A stretch of DNA of 64,000 bases from Deltaproteobacteria bacterium (GTDB taxonomy: Bacteria; Desulfobacterota; Desulfarculia; Adiutricales; Adiutricaceae): positions 1-64,000 of the forward strand of contig JAISEK010000138.1 in assembly GCA_031264145.1 (NCBI GenBank). Reading direction: 5' to 3'. This document shows, one piece after another, positions 1 to 8,611 of the stretch; the first letter of the stretch is position 1; every line of letters begins with the position of its first letter. The translations under genes were made by a program, and so were the position numbers. The notes below the pieces were generated by a model, which had not been told where the DNA came from, made no database searches, and worked only from the letters and a program-made list of their open reading frames with translations.

Positions 1-1289
1 GCCAGGATGTCGCCAAAAAGCCTGGCGAACGCCATGGAGTCCCGGCCAGACACGGCGTCAAGGAACCGGGGGCCAAGGCCTTTCAGATATGCCGGGGAAC
101 GTCTGAAGATGGCGTCAAGGCAATCTGTCCTGTATGATCCCCTGACCTCCTTGTTCGGGAGCCTTAGGGAATACAGCTCGTGCTGGCCCAGGTCGTCGCC
201 TTCGCCCTCCTCCACCCATCGGCTCTCGTCGATGGTCAGATAGCCGGAGTTGAAGAGGACCGGGGCGGCCTCCAGCGTCCCGATCTCGGCTTTCGTCAGC
301 TCGCCGTCGGCGTAGCCGTCCAGCCTGGGCTGGACAAAGTCCAGCGGTTTTTCCTGGATAAGGGCGGAAAGGTGGCCAGGCTTGCCCGTCCTTGGCCAGT
401 AGGGGCCGAATTTCATGGCTTTGAAGAAATTCAGGATGGAGTAGGGGTTCAGGACGCGCTCCGGGCCGAGCCAGTTGTAGCCATCGTACCAGGCCATGAT
501 TCTTTCCCTCAAATCAAACACATGGGTACCTGGCCCCATCTGGCCCTTTTCTATCAACGCTTTTAGTGTCCCCTCCATTCTATCCCCAAAGTAATTGTCG
601 AATTCCGAGATAGTGAAACCGCAGACACCGCCGAATTGCGGATCCAGGGAGAGGTCATAGAAATTATTCGGCCCTGAATCCATGGCGGTCAGGGCGAACC
701 TGGTGATGCCGGTGACCAGGGCGAAGCGGATGTGCCTGATGCTTTTTTTGAGTGAAGCGTAAAAACTGCGCAGCACCGCGCTGTTGGCCTGGGCCAAGGC
801 TTGATCCTCAATTAGTGCGGTCACGGGGGTGTCATACTCGTCCACGAGGACGACCGCCTTGGACCCGTGTTTCTCTGAAAGACCTTCGACAAGCTGCTCA
901 AGGATCTCGCCATACGAGTCTTCGGTTATTCTAACTTCCTCCTTGCCGGCTATTGACAGCAGATTATTCTTTATCCTTTTCTTGAGCTCGTCCGGAGAGC
1001 CCATTTCGCTGTAGGCCATCGAGAGAAGGACCACCGGGTGCTTCTTGAAATCATAATTGGCCTCCTTTGAATCAATCCACAGTCCCCTGAAAAGTTCACG
1101 ATTTCCCAAGAACAAATTCTCAATGGTGTCCAGCAGAAGGGTCTTTCCGAAACGCCTGGGCCTGGAAAGGAAACAACATCTGGTGGATGGCTTTATCATC
1201 TCGTAAATGTAGGCAGTCTTGTCGGCGTAGAGAAGATCTTGGGAAATGATGTCCGCGAAAGACGAGTCCGATACAGGCAGTTCCTTCAT
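1..1289 (-). CDS. AAA-ATPase-like / PD-(D/E)XK nuclease family protein (C-terminus beyond window)
   Basis: The minus strand is open from an ATG at 1287-1289 to the window edge, so about 429 N-terminal residues are seen and the C-terminal nuclease part is missing. Residues 43-50 read RPRRFGKT, the P-loop-like motif of the AAA-ATPase_like (PF09820) domain, and a Walker-B-like stretch (VVLVDEYDTP) lies near residue 140. Later blocks (YDGYNW, NPYSILNF, FNSGYLTI) are typical of this family, which usually ends in a DUF1703 PD-(D/E)XK domain. The protein at 31737-33380 is a paralogue with the same order of motifs. These proteins are very common in gut and sediment anaerobes, and their physiological role is unknown. 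Family is confident; function is not assigned. Confidence 0.9.
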   Translation of the reverse strand, partial: MKELPVSDSSFADIISQDLLYADKTAYIYEMIKPSTRCCFLSRPRRFGKTLLLDTIENLFLGNRELFRGLWIDSKEANYDFKKHPVVLLSMAYSEMGSPDELKKRIKNNLLSIAGKEEVRITEDSYGEILEQLVEGLSEKHGSKAVVLVDEYDTPVTALIEDQALAQANSAVLRSFYASLKKSIRHIRFALVTGITRFALTAMDSGPNNFYDLSLDPQFGGVCGFTISEFDNYFGDRMEGTLKALIEKGQMGPGTHVFDLRERIMAWYDGYNWLGPERVLNPYSILNFFKAMKFGPYWPRTGKPGHLSALIQEKPLDFVQPRLDGYADGELTKAEIGTLEAAPVLFNSGYLTIDESRWVEEGEGDDLGQHELYSLRLPNKEVRGSYRTDCLDAIFRRSPAYLKGLGPRFLDAVSGRDSMAFARLFGDIL

Positions 1290-1529
1290 GGTCAAGTCCT
1301 TTTTCCGCAGCCGTCAGGCGGAAACCGACATGGCTCGGGGGGATAACGGCCCCTGGTTCCGTAAACCCGCCACCAATTATCCCACATGCACGTCAAAATC
1401 GGCAATCATTTCCGACCGAGAATGGTTGTTTCGGCCAAGGCCTCCTAAGGAAGACTATATGCCCGCTATGCGGATGACCGACTGGAATCACCTCCTGGCA
1501 TGAACTCCTCCAGCCTTGCCGCAAGGCGG

Positions 1530-1656
1530 CCTAGTACCTTGTTTTTCTTGGAATGTCGGATAAAAACGGCTCAATTTCCTCAGTATCGACGTTGGCCTGG
1601 TCAGATTAATCCGAGGCATCTACAACCAGTCAAATCAAGAAAAACAAGGTACTAGG
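1530..1656. repeat. Mini-element bounded by 21-bp perfect inverted repeats
   Basis: Positions 1530-1550 and 1636-1656 are exact reverse complements (core CTAGTACCTTGTTTTTC), separated by 85 bp with no ORF. The stretch 1290-1691 has no gene and this is its only clear structure. The arms resemble transposon ends more than a terminator because the interior is long and neither arm is followed by a T run. No target-site duplication is evident. Confidence 0.55.
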
Positions 1657-1691
1657 GGCCGGCCGCGCCGGCCGTTGGGCGGGATGGCGGG

Positions 1692-2732
1692 TCAGGGCCT
1701 CAGGGCCGGCAATCCCAGGCCCAGGCACTCTGGCCTGCCGGTCATGAGGTTCAGGTTGGCCACGGCCTGGCCGGCGGCGCCCCGGCAGAGGTTGTCGATG
1801 ACTGAGACTATCTTGAAAAGGCCGCTCTCGGGGTCGTGGAAGAGGCCCAGGTCGCAGAAGTTTGTCCCCCTGACGTCGGCAGTCTGGGGATCGTGCCCCA
1901 GGGGCCTGGTCCTGACGAAGCGGGAGTCCTTGTAGAAGTCGAGATAGAGCTCCCTCAGGGCGGCCAGGCCGGCCCCGGGCTTGAGCGCCAGGTAGATCGT
2001 CGACAGGATGCCCCTGTTTATTGGCAGAAGGTGGGGGGTGAAGGCCAGCCGCACGTCTTGGCCGGCCAGGAGCGAGAGCTCCTGGATCATCTCCGGGGTA
2101 TGCCTGTGCCCCACGGTCTTGTAGGTCTTAAAGTTGTCCTGGACCTCGCAGAAGGAGTTGGAGATGAGGGCCCCCCGCCCGGCCCCGGTCACCCCGCTCT
2201 TGGAGTCGGCCACCAGGGGACGGGAAAGATCGGCCAGCCCGGCCCCGAGGACCGGGGCCAGGGCCAGGATGACGCTGGTGGGATAGCAGCCAGGGTTGGC
2301 CACCAGGGAGGCCCTGGCGATCTCTGGTCCATGGATCTCGGGGAGGCCGTAGACGGCCAGGGGGAGGAGTTCCGGGGCCTGGTGGGGGGCGTACCACCTG
2401 GCGAAGACCGCGGGGTCCTTGAGCCTGAAATCGGCCGAGAGGTCGATGACCTTGGCCCCGGAGGCCAAAAGCCCCGACGCGAGACCCATGGCCACGCCGT
2501 GCCCGGTGGCCAGGAAGAAGACGTCGGCCCGGCCGCCCAGATCCCTGGGCTCCTCGAGGACCAGATCGTCGTAGTTGGCCATGGACGAGAGGGCCGGGAA
2601 GAACGAGCACAGGGGCTGCCCGGCCTCCTGCCTGGAGGTGACCAGGACCACCTCGTCATCGGGCCGCCCGGAAAGGAGCCGCAGAAGTTCCAGACCAGCG
2701 TAGCCGCTGGCCCCGACGATGGCTAGTCTCAT
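1692..2732 (-). CDS. argC: N-acetyl-gamma-glutamyl-phosphate reductase
   Basis: ArgC performs the NADPH-dependent reduction of N-acetylglutamyl-5-phosphate to the semialdehyde, the third step of arginine/ornithine synthesis, in the cytosol. The 346-residue product has the usual length. The Rossmann start (MRLAIVGASGYAGLEL) is at the N-terminus, and the catalytic Cys lies in NPGCYPT, followed by the SKSGVTGAGR and HRHTPE blocks. An upstream in-frame extension to 2930 exists, but the ATG at 2730-2732 has a good GAGGAGG ribosome site and is where family similarity begins. The gene follows rpsI on the same strand but is separated from it by a terminator, so it is probably transcribed on its own. 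Confidence 0.97.
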   Translation of the reverse strand: MRLAIVGASGYAGLELLRLLSGRPDDEVVLVTSRQEAGQPLCSFFPALSSMANYDDLVLEEPRDLGGRADVFFLATGHGVAMGLASGLLASGAKVIDLSADFRLKDPAVFARWYAPHQAPELLPLAVYGLPEIHGPEIARASLVANPGCYPTSVILALAPVLGAGLADLSRPLVADSKSGVTGAGRGALISNSFCEVQDNFKTYKTVGHRHTPEMIQELSLLAGQDVRLAFTPHLLPINRGILSTIYLALKPGAGLAALRELYLDFYKDSRFVRTRPLGHDPQTADVRGTNFCDLGLFHDPESGLFKIVSVIDNLCRGAAGQAVANLNLMTGRPECLGLGLPALRP

Positions 2733-2771
2733 GGGATGCCTCCTCTGGTGGCGCGCCATCTTTGGGGCGGC

Positions 2772-2801
2772 CAAAAAGCAAAGCCCCCACTGGCTGGGGG
2801 C
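2772..2801 (-). terminator. Intrinsic terminator after rplM-rpsI
   Basis: On the minus strand a GCCCCC/GGGGGC stem with a 7-nt loop (2783-2801) is followed by TTTGCTTTTT. It lies between the rpsI stop codon and the argC start and would end the ribosomal protein transcript. Confidence 0.7.
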
Positions 2802-2895
2802 ACCGGCCGATGGGGGCGTGAAAGCCTTCGTGGCGGGGCCTGGTGGGGCCCCATTCCCGTGAGCGGCGGGGAGGCCGCCCGGCGCGAGGCCTTTG

Positions 2896-3288
2896 TCAGC
2901 GCTTGGAGTACTGGTAGCGGGCGCGGGCACCTTTCTGGCCGTACTTCTTGCGCTCCTTCTCCCTGGCGTCGCGGGTCAGGAGGCCGGCCTTCTTGAGGAC
3001 GGCCCGGTGGTTGGGGTCGTAGGTCTGGAGGACCTTGGCGATGCCATGGCGCACGGCCCCGGCCTGGCCGGTCACGCCGCCACCGGCGGCCAGGATGTAG
3101 AAATCGAACTGGCCGTGGGTATTGGTCAGGGACAGGGGTTGCTCGGCCACAATCTTGAGGGTGTCCCTGTTGAAATACTCCTCGATGGGGCGCTGGTTGA
3201 TCCTGATCTGGCCGGCCCCCTGGGTCATCCAGACCCTGGCCACGGCCGTCTTGCGCTTGCCCGTGGCGTAATGCTTGTTCGTGGACAT
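2896..3288 (-). CDS. rpsI: 30S ribosomal protein S9
   Basis: S9 is a small-subunit protein whose basic C-terminal tail reaches the P-site tRNA. The 130-residue product starts at the usual YATGKRKTAVARV block, carries GGGVTGQAGA and HGIAKVL in the middle, and ends in the conserved RARYQYSKR tail. It lies just downstream of rplM, the standard bacterial L13-S9 pair. The ATG has moderate upstream purines. The stop is followed by an intrinsic terminator. Confidence 0.99.
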   Translation of the reverse strand: MSTNKHYATGKRKTAVARVWMTQGAGQIRINQRPIEEYFNRDTLKIVAEQPLSLTNTHGQFDFYILAAGGGVTGQAGAVRHGIAKVLQTYDPNHRAVLKKAGLLTRDAREKERKKYGQKGARARYQYSKR

Positions 3289-3390
3289 CTACGATTGTCT
3301 CCTATTGAGGGTCCCTAAACCTTGCCCGCCAGGGCGGGCCTCAGGCCCGCCCTGGCGGTGAACTGCCTGGTTCGCCCGGGGGCTCCGGGC

Positions 3391-3837
3391 CTACTTGGCC
3401 GACTTGAACTCGAGCCTCTCGGGCTTCTGGGCCGAATGGGGATGCTCGCCGCCGGCGTAGACCTTGAGCTTCTTGAGCTGGCGGCGGCCCAGGCTGTTCT
3501 TGGGCAGCATGCCCCGCACGGCGTGCATCAGGACCTCCCTGGGCTTCCTGGCCAAAAGGTCCTTGGCCTTGGTCTGCTTGAGGCCGCCGATGTGGCCACT
3601 GTAGCGCGTGTAGACCTTCTGGTCCAGCTTGCGCCCGGTGAAGGCCACCTTGTCGGCGTTGACCACCACTATGAAGTCACCGGTGTCGTTGTGGGGCGTG
3701 AAGATGGCCTTGGTCTTGCCCCGCAGGCGGTTGGCCAGCTCGCAGGCCAGGCGTCCGACCACCTGGCCGGCGGCGTCCACCACGAACCACTTCTTGTCGA
3801 CCTTGGTCTCGTCGGCCATGTAAGTCTTGTTGTGCAT
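3391..3837 (-). CDS. rplM: 50S ribosomal protein L13
   Basis: L13 is an early assembly protein of the large subunit. The 148-residue product has the family blocks [17 protein letters not shown] near the N-terminus, then [24 protein letters not shown] and [13 protein letters not shown]. The reading frame is open to 3978, but the ATG at 3835-3837 has a GAGGAA ribosome site and gives a normal N-terminus; an internal ATG seven codons on (MADE) is a less likely start. It forms an operon with rpsI 102 bp downstream. Confidence 0.97.
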   Translation of the reverse strand: MHNKTYMADETKVDKKWFVVDAAGQVVGRLACELANRLRGKTKAIFTPHNDTGDFIVVVNADKVAFTGRKLDQKVYTRYSGHIGGLKQTKAKDLLARKPREVLMHAVRGMLPKNSLGRRQLKKLKVYAGGEHPHSAQKPERLEFKSAK

Positions 3838-4004
3838 TTCCTCGTCCCCTTGCTTGCCGTAGCCCCCTTTGGGGACGGCCGCCTTTTTGTTGGCCAGGCC
3901 CTGGCCCTCGTCGCCAAGGGCGGACAGACCCAAAAAGGCTGAACTTGGGTTTATACCACAGATGTCGGGCGGCGTCAATCAAAACCGGAAATAAAAAACG
4001 GGGC

Positions 4005-5381
4005 CTAAGGGCGTCTCTCCAGGACGGCGTAGAAGAAGCCATCGGTCCCGTCCCTGTGGGGCCAGAGCCTCAGCTGACCTGGGGCTGAGAAGAGGCCCAC
4101 GAGAACGGGGGGGAAGACCTCAGGCCCCAGCGGGTGGAAGTCCGGCCTGGAAGAAAGGAAGGCGGCCACCACCTCCTCGCACTCGGCGGGCAGGAAGGTG
4201 CAGACGGAATAGACCAGCCGGCCGCCACTGGCCACGTGGCCGGCGGCGGCTGAGAGGAGTTCCAGCTCCAGGGCGGAGATCCTGGCCAGGTCGGCCTCGG
4301 CGACGTTCCACTTGACGTCAGGGTGTCGTCTGGCGATGCCCAGGCTGGAGCAGGGCGGATCGACCAGGACCAGATCGAATCCCGCCCCTGGTATGGAGGC
4401 CGTCCGCAGATCGCCCTCCAGGACCTCCGGGGGCCGGGGCAGGCCCAGGCGCCTGGCCTCGGCGGCGATGCGCGAGAGCCTCCTGGACGAGACGTCCAGG
4501 GACACGACGGAGGCCCCGGGGAAGACCGTGGCCAGGGCCAGGCCCTTGCCTCCCTGGCCGGCGCAGCCGTCGAGGACTCGCCTGGGCTCACCAGCCAGGA
4601 GGGGCAGAATCTGGGAGGCCTCGTCCTGGATGGCGAAAAGGCCATCCCCGAAGCCAGGCCAGGCGTCGGGGCGGCCCAAGGGCCCCGCGGTCGCGAGCCC
4701 GTAAGGCGAGAACCTGGTGGGGACGACCGGCCAGGGGAGGATGGCGGCCAGGTCCTCCCGGCTGGTCTTGAGGGGATTGGCCCTCAGGGTCGGGCCCGGG
4801 GGCAGGTTCCCGGCCACGAGGAGGGCCCTGGCCCCCCTGAATCCCAGAAGGGCCACCATCTCCCCTACCAGCCACAGGGGATGGCTGTAGAGGACCGAAA
4901 GCCTTTCCTCCCTGGAAGCGCCGCCCCGGCAGGTCTCGATGGGGAACGGGACCCCGCGGTCCCGTTCCGCCTCCTCCTTCTCGCGGGCCAGCCTGAGAAG
5001 GACGGCGTTGGCCACCGGGGCCAGGGCCGGCTGTATTCTCCTGGCCAGGCCCACGGTCTCGTTCACGGCGGCGAAGGCCGGGACACGGAAGAAGAGGAGC
5101 TGGGCCAGGCCTATCTTCAGGATCCCCATGAGCCTCCTGGGGGCCCGGCCCTTGGCGAGCCTGGAGGAGGCGATGGCCTCCAGCCTCATGCGGTGCCTAA
5201 GGCATGCGTAGACCAGCGCGGCGGCCAGCCTGCGGTCCCGCTCGCCCAGTAGGCGCCCCCTGGCCTCCAGGGCCGCCTCTGGGCGCTCCAGGCCCCCCTC
5301 CACCGCCAAAAGGACCTCGAGGGCCACCCGACGGGGGTCGCCATGGCAGGCGATCGTCTTGCTTCCGTGCGTCATGTCCAT
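4005..5381 (-). CDS. rsmB: 16S rRNA m5C methyltransferase, RsmB/Sun type
   Basis: The product is a SAM-dependent RNA cytosine-5 methyltransferase of the NOL1/NOP2/Sun family. An N-terminal NusB-like helical region (about residues 10-150) precedes the Rossmann methyltransferase domain. SAM-site motif LDGCAGQGGKG, motif IV DPPCSSLG and the catalytic Cys in VYSVCTF are all present, an arrangement that matches RsmB (which modifies C967 of 16S rRNA in E. coli). The start is ambiguous: ATGs at 5379-5381 and 5373-5375 both lack a strong ribosome site, and the frame stays open to 5582; similarity begins near HGDPRRVALEVL. The protein is about 458 residues. The gene lies 167 bp upstream of rplM on the same strand. 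Confidence 0.88.
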   Translation of the reverse strand: MDMTHGSKTIACHGDPRRVALEVLLAVEGGLERPEAALEARGRLLGERDRRLAAALVYACLRHRMRLEAIASSRLAKGRAPRRLMGILKIGLAQLLFFRVPAFAAVNETVGLARRIQPALAPVANAVLLRLAREKEEAERDRGVPFPIETCRGGASREERLSVLYSHPLWLVGEMVALLGFRGARALLVAGNLPPGPTLRANPLKTSREDLAAILPWPVVPTRFSPYGLATAGPLGRPDAWPGFGDGLFAIQDEASQILPLLAGEPRRVLDGCAGQGGKGLALATVFPGASVVSLDVSSRRLSRIAAEARRLGLPRPPEVLEGDLRTASIPGAGFDLVLVDPPCSSLGIARRHPDVKWNVAEADLARISALELELLSAAAGHVASGGRLVYSVCTFLPAECEEVVAAFLSSRPDFHPLGPEVFPPVLVGLFSAPGQLRLWPHRDGTDGFFYAVLERRP

Positions 5382-6123
5382 GTCCGAAGGCCAAAACGGG
5401 AGATTTGCCGGCCCTCTGGGCCGGCCCTGGCGATTGCCGGGAAGACGGATATGATTTGGCCAACAGCCTTTCCCGATTGGGCGCTCGGGCGTTTTTTGGC
5501 CGATTCCGGACCAAGCCGGGTCTGCCTGAGGGGCATTCCCATCGCGCCGGCCTAGACCATCTGGGAGGACGCGGGAACCCAAGACCGCGAAAGGGCCAAT
5601 TTTGGCCCCTGTGGAGTCTCACCGGCCCTATTGTCGGCCAAAACGACGCTGAATTAGCCTTGGCTGCCGGGACCACATGGGGCAAAGGCCACACAATTCG
5701 TCTAGGACTGGCCGGAAAAAATATTTTTGGCCCTGTCGAGGCAATTTTCACCAACTCTGACGGCGGTTGCGTTAAGGTGGCTGGCAGTTGCTGTTCTTTG
5801 GACCTAAACTCTATCTCAAAGCCTTTTAAAAAAAAACAGGCCCAAGACTAAAAAACCATTTAACTTTTTTCGGCGGATGTCGATTAGTATAACAAAGCCC
5901 GCGCGGCCCGTCATGAGGGGACTGGCGCCACACACATGGTCCCCGACCGCCGGCCCGGGTTTTGGCATCAGATGACGTCGTCCATGTTTCCCAAGCTCGC
6001 ATTTCGTTCTCCCTAGCCAGCCAGACGAGGCCACGGCGGCGCCGAAGACGCCCGGTGGCCGACCTGACCAAGGAGCGCTGGCCCCTGATTTGCGCGCACA
6101 GCCTCAATCTTGGAGGGACCAGT
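5382..6123. other. Gene-free spacer between divergent rsmB and merR-like gene
   Basis: No supported ORF. The left part is GC-rich; 5810-5890 is AT-rich with an A9 tract at about 5827 and could hold divergent promoters. No recognisable RNA element was seen. Confidence 0.4.
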
Positions 6124-6447
6124 ATGGCGCAGATTGACCTGATAGACAAAATTGGCCTCAATATCGACCAAGTCTCCCAGATGACCGGAGTCAAGAAGAC
6201 AACGCTCAGATATTGGGAGAAGGAGTTCTCCGATTACCTCAAGCCGGTCAGGACCGACAGCCGGCGCCGCCAGTACTCCCTTGAGGAAGTCGAGAAGGTC
6301 TCCGTCCTCAAGCAGCTAATCGAGGAGGAGAAGTACAAGTCGGCCGGGGTCAGGCTCAAGCTTGGCCTGGGCGGCTTCGGGACCGGCGCCCCCAAGGAGG
6401 ATCCCGGCGGGAAACAGGCCGGGACCCAGGGCCTGCCGGACGGTTGA
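6124..6447 (+). CDS. Small MerR-family transcriptional regulator
   Basis: A 107-residue protein whose first about 75 residues form a MerR winged-helix DNA-binding domain: IDQVSQMTGVKKTTLRYWEKEF contains the helix-turn-helix and RYWE signature, followed by the wing RRQYSLEEVEKV. Only a short Gly/Pro-rich tail follows, so there is no effector domain or dimerisation coiled coil like that of metal-sensing MerR proteins. Such short single-domain proteins resemble the DNA-binding part of HspR/RacA-like or B12-class regulators, but the target is unknown. The ATG at 6124 has a GGAGGG site; an in-frame extension to 5962 is not supported. It converges on ispDF. Confidence 0.85.
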   Translation: MAQIDLIDKIGLNIDQVSQMTGVKKTTLRYWEKEFSDYLKPVRTDSRRRQYSLEEVEKVSVLKQLIEEEKYKSAGVRLKLGLGGFGTGAPKEDPGGKQAGTQGLPDG

Positions 6448-6517
6448 CCCCCTCTGGGGGACGGCCCCGGGGACAAAAGCCAGGGACGGCGCCCTAAGCC
6501 AGGGACGGCCTCGCGTG

Positions 6518-6555
6518 AAAAAGGGGAACGGCCTCGACAAGCCGTTCCCCTTTTT
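6518..6555. terminator. Bidirectional intrinsic terminator
   Basis: A 15-bp perfect stem (5' arm AAAAAGGGGAACGGC, 6518-6532; 3' arm 6541-6555) with an 8-nt loop carries a T run on both strands. It sits between the convergent merR-like gene and ispDF and can terminate both. Confidence 0.92.
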
Positions 6556-6561
6556 TCGTCA

Positions 6562-7734
6562 TCACCCGGCCGAGGAGAGAAGCACCGTGGCCGCGGCGGC
6601 CAGGCCCTCTCGCCGGCCTATGAAGCCCAGGCCCTCGGTCGTCTTGCCCTTTAGGTTCAGGAGCCCCTCCGGGACGCCCAGCGCCTCGGCCATGGCCGCG
6701 GCCATGGCCTGGCGGCGTCCGGCCAGCCTGGGCCTTTCCCCTATCAGGGTCAGGTCGGCGTTCTCCAGGACGAAATTCCCGCTTTCGACCAGCCCCATGG
6801 TCAGGGACAGGAGCCTGGCCCCCGTGGCCCCCTCCCAGCGCCCGTCGTGAGGGGGGAAATGCAGCCCGATGTCGCCCAGGCCGGCCGCCCCCAGGAGGGC
6901 GTCTATCAGGGCGTGGGCCAGCACGTCGGCGTCGGAATGGCCAGCCAGGCCGGGCTCGCCGGGAAAATGGACGCAGCCGAGCCACAGGGGCCTCCCTGGG
7001 CTTATCCTGTGGAAGTCCCAGCCCTGGCCGACCCGGAGGCCGCCTGGGCCCATGAGTGTCCTGGCCATGGCCATGTCCTCCGGTCCGGTGATCTTTAGGT
7101 TGGAGGGGCTCCCCTCGACCAGCCTCACCTTGAGGCCCAGGGCCTCGGCCAGGCCGGACTCGTCCGTGACCCCAGGGGCCCAGGGCCCGTCGAGAACCAG
7201 GCGCACGACGTCGGCCCTAAGGCCCTGCGGCGTCTGGGCCTGCCACAGGTTGGCCCGGTCGATGGTCCTGGCCACGTTCCCCTGGCCGTCCGAGAGCTTC
7301 AGGGTGTCCCTGACCGGCACGGCCAGGATGGCGGCCCCGTCCTGGAGGGCCGCCTCGGCCACCCGCAGGATCTGGTCAGGGGCCACCAGGGGCCTGACCC
7401 CGTCGTGGACCAGGACCACGGCGGCCTCGGGGCTGGCGGCCTCAAGGCCCAGCCTCGCGGAGTCGCAACGGTCCGGGCCGCCCGGGACTATCCTGACCTC
7501 CCCCGGCAGCCCGGCCAGGCCCCCGAAGACGTCGGCCATCTCCGGCGGTGCGACCACTATCGTCTCGCCGACCCAGGGGCAGGCCCGGAAGGCGGCCACG
7601 GTCCGGGCCAGGACGGTCCCCCGGCCCAGGGGCATCAGCTGCTTGGGCCTGTCCCCTTGGCCATGGCCGTAGCGGAGGCCGCGGCCGGCGGCCACGATGA
7701 CGGCCGAGGCGAAAACGTCGGTCCCCCATGGCAT
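6562..7734 (-). CDS. ispDF: Bifunctional IspD/IspF (MEP pathway)
   Basis: Two isoprenoid (MEP) pathway enzymes are fused in one 390-residue protein. Residues about 1-225 are 2-C-methyl-D-erythritol 4-phosphate cytidylyltransferase: VAAGRGLRYG and KQLMPLGRGTVL form the CTP site, followed by HDGVRPL and the QTPQGL block. Residues about 232-390 are 2-C-methyl-D-erythritol 2,4-cyclodiphosphate synthase: GWDFHRI supplies Asp/His zinc ligands, with GHSDADVLAHA and the LKGKTTEGLGFIGR end. The fusion is known in several proteobacterial groups. The ATG at 7732-7734 has a strong GGAGGGGG site. It is the first gene downstream of rnpB on the same strand. Confidence 0.96.
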   Translation of the reverse strand: MPWGTDVFASAVIVAAGRGLRYGHGQGDRPKQLMPLGRGTVLARTVAAFRACPWVGETIVVAPPEMADVFGGLAGLPGEVRIVPGGPDRCDSARLGLEAASPEAAVVLVHDGVRPLVAPDQILRVAEAALQDGAAILAVPVRDTLKLSDGQGNVARTIDRANLWQAQTPQGLRADVVRLVLDGPWAPGVTDESGLAEALGLKVRLVEGSPSNLKITGPEDMAMARTLMGPGGLRVGQGWDFHRISPGRPLWLGCVHFPGEPGLAGHSDADVLAHALIDALLGAAGLGDIGLHFPPHDGRWEGATGARLLSLTMGLVESGNFVLENADLTLIGERPRLAGRRQAMAAAMAEALGVPEGLLNLKGKTTEGLGFIGRREGLAAAATVLLSSAG

Positions 7735-7831
7735 GGCGGCCCCCTCCGGCCCCCGCCGTGGCGGCGGCCCCTGGATGATGTTCGTTGACTAGGGGACCCC
7801 GGCCGTCCCCCAGGAGGGCGGCCAGGGCCTT

Positions 7832-8227
7832 GGCGGCGGCCAGGGGGCCGGTAAGCCGGGTTCTGTGCCCCGCCACCGGTTACGAGGGCGGTGGGGGGCG
7901 GCGGCCATTCCTCTAGGCGCCGGGTTGCCCCGGCGCTCAAGCGACCAACCCGGGGACTAGACGGGCAGCCTGCGTCCCCCTATTTGGTCTTGCTCCCGAT
8001 GGGGCTTGCCTGGCCCGGTTGGTCGCCCAACCGGCCGGTGAGCTCTTACCTCGCCGTTTCACCCTTACCGGCCCTTGGGCCGGCGGTCTGCTTTCTGTTG
8101 CGCTTGCCCGGGGTCGCCCCCGCTGGGAATTGCCCAGCATCGCGCCCTGCGGAGCCCGGACTTTCCTCCCGGCCGGGGATTTCGCCCCGGCCCGGCGGCC
8201 GTCTTGGCCAGCCTGGCCGCCGCGCCC
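7832..8227 (-). ncRNA. rnpB: RNase P RNA, bacterial type A
   Basis: Read on the minus strand, GAGGAAAGTCC at 8158-8168 is the universal CR-I block and ACAGAACCCGGCTTAC at 7851-7866 is the conserved 3' end. The ends form P1: GCGGCGGCCAG near 8224-8214 pairs with CTGGCCGCCGC at 7843-7833. The total of about 395 nt fits a type A RNA. Exact termini are estimated from the P1 stem. It is the catalytic RNA that matures tRNA 5' ends. Confidence 0.96.
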
Positions 8228-8611
8228 CCTAATCAAACGAAGGCCCGAAAGATGGAAATCCCTCGGGCCAGCCCATTGTAGGAAAAAAGCGCCCCCGGGG
8301 CAAGGACAAATTTCGCCAGGGCGGCCGGGCGAGCCTAAAACCAGCTCTCTTTGGCCAACGCCCCCTCCGGCTCTTCCGCCGAGGCGGGCTCTCGCCGCCT
8401 GGCCAACGCCCAGGCCGGGCCCTATGAGGGGTGACATTTCCATTGTCGCCCGACATCTCCGACGGAGGGGAGCTGGAGCGACCTCGCCGGGGACGCTCCC
8501 GGCGCACAGGGGCGGCCCCGGCCCAAACCAGGACCGGGCCGCCCTTTTCGGCGTACCTGCCGGGATCTACCGTCAACCGCCAGGAAAAAGTCGGCGGCCG
8601 CTACAGCCATC
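8228..8611. other. Gene-free spacer upstream of rnpB
   Basis: This stretch would contain the rnpB promoter (minus strand) and the 3' end of the PHP-domain gene transcript. A GC-rich imperfect hairpin lies at about 8510-8550. No ORF is supported. Confidence 0.35.

Noticed and set aside
1836-2726. Long plus-strand ORF (296 codons) over argC
   Set aside because: It is the antisense shadow of argC, common in GC-rich DNA; the composition is Gly/Pro-rich with no domain.
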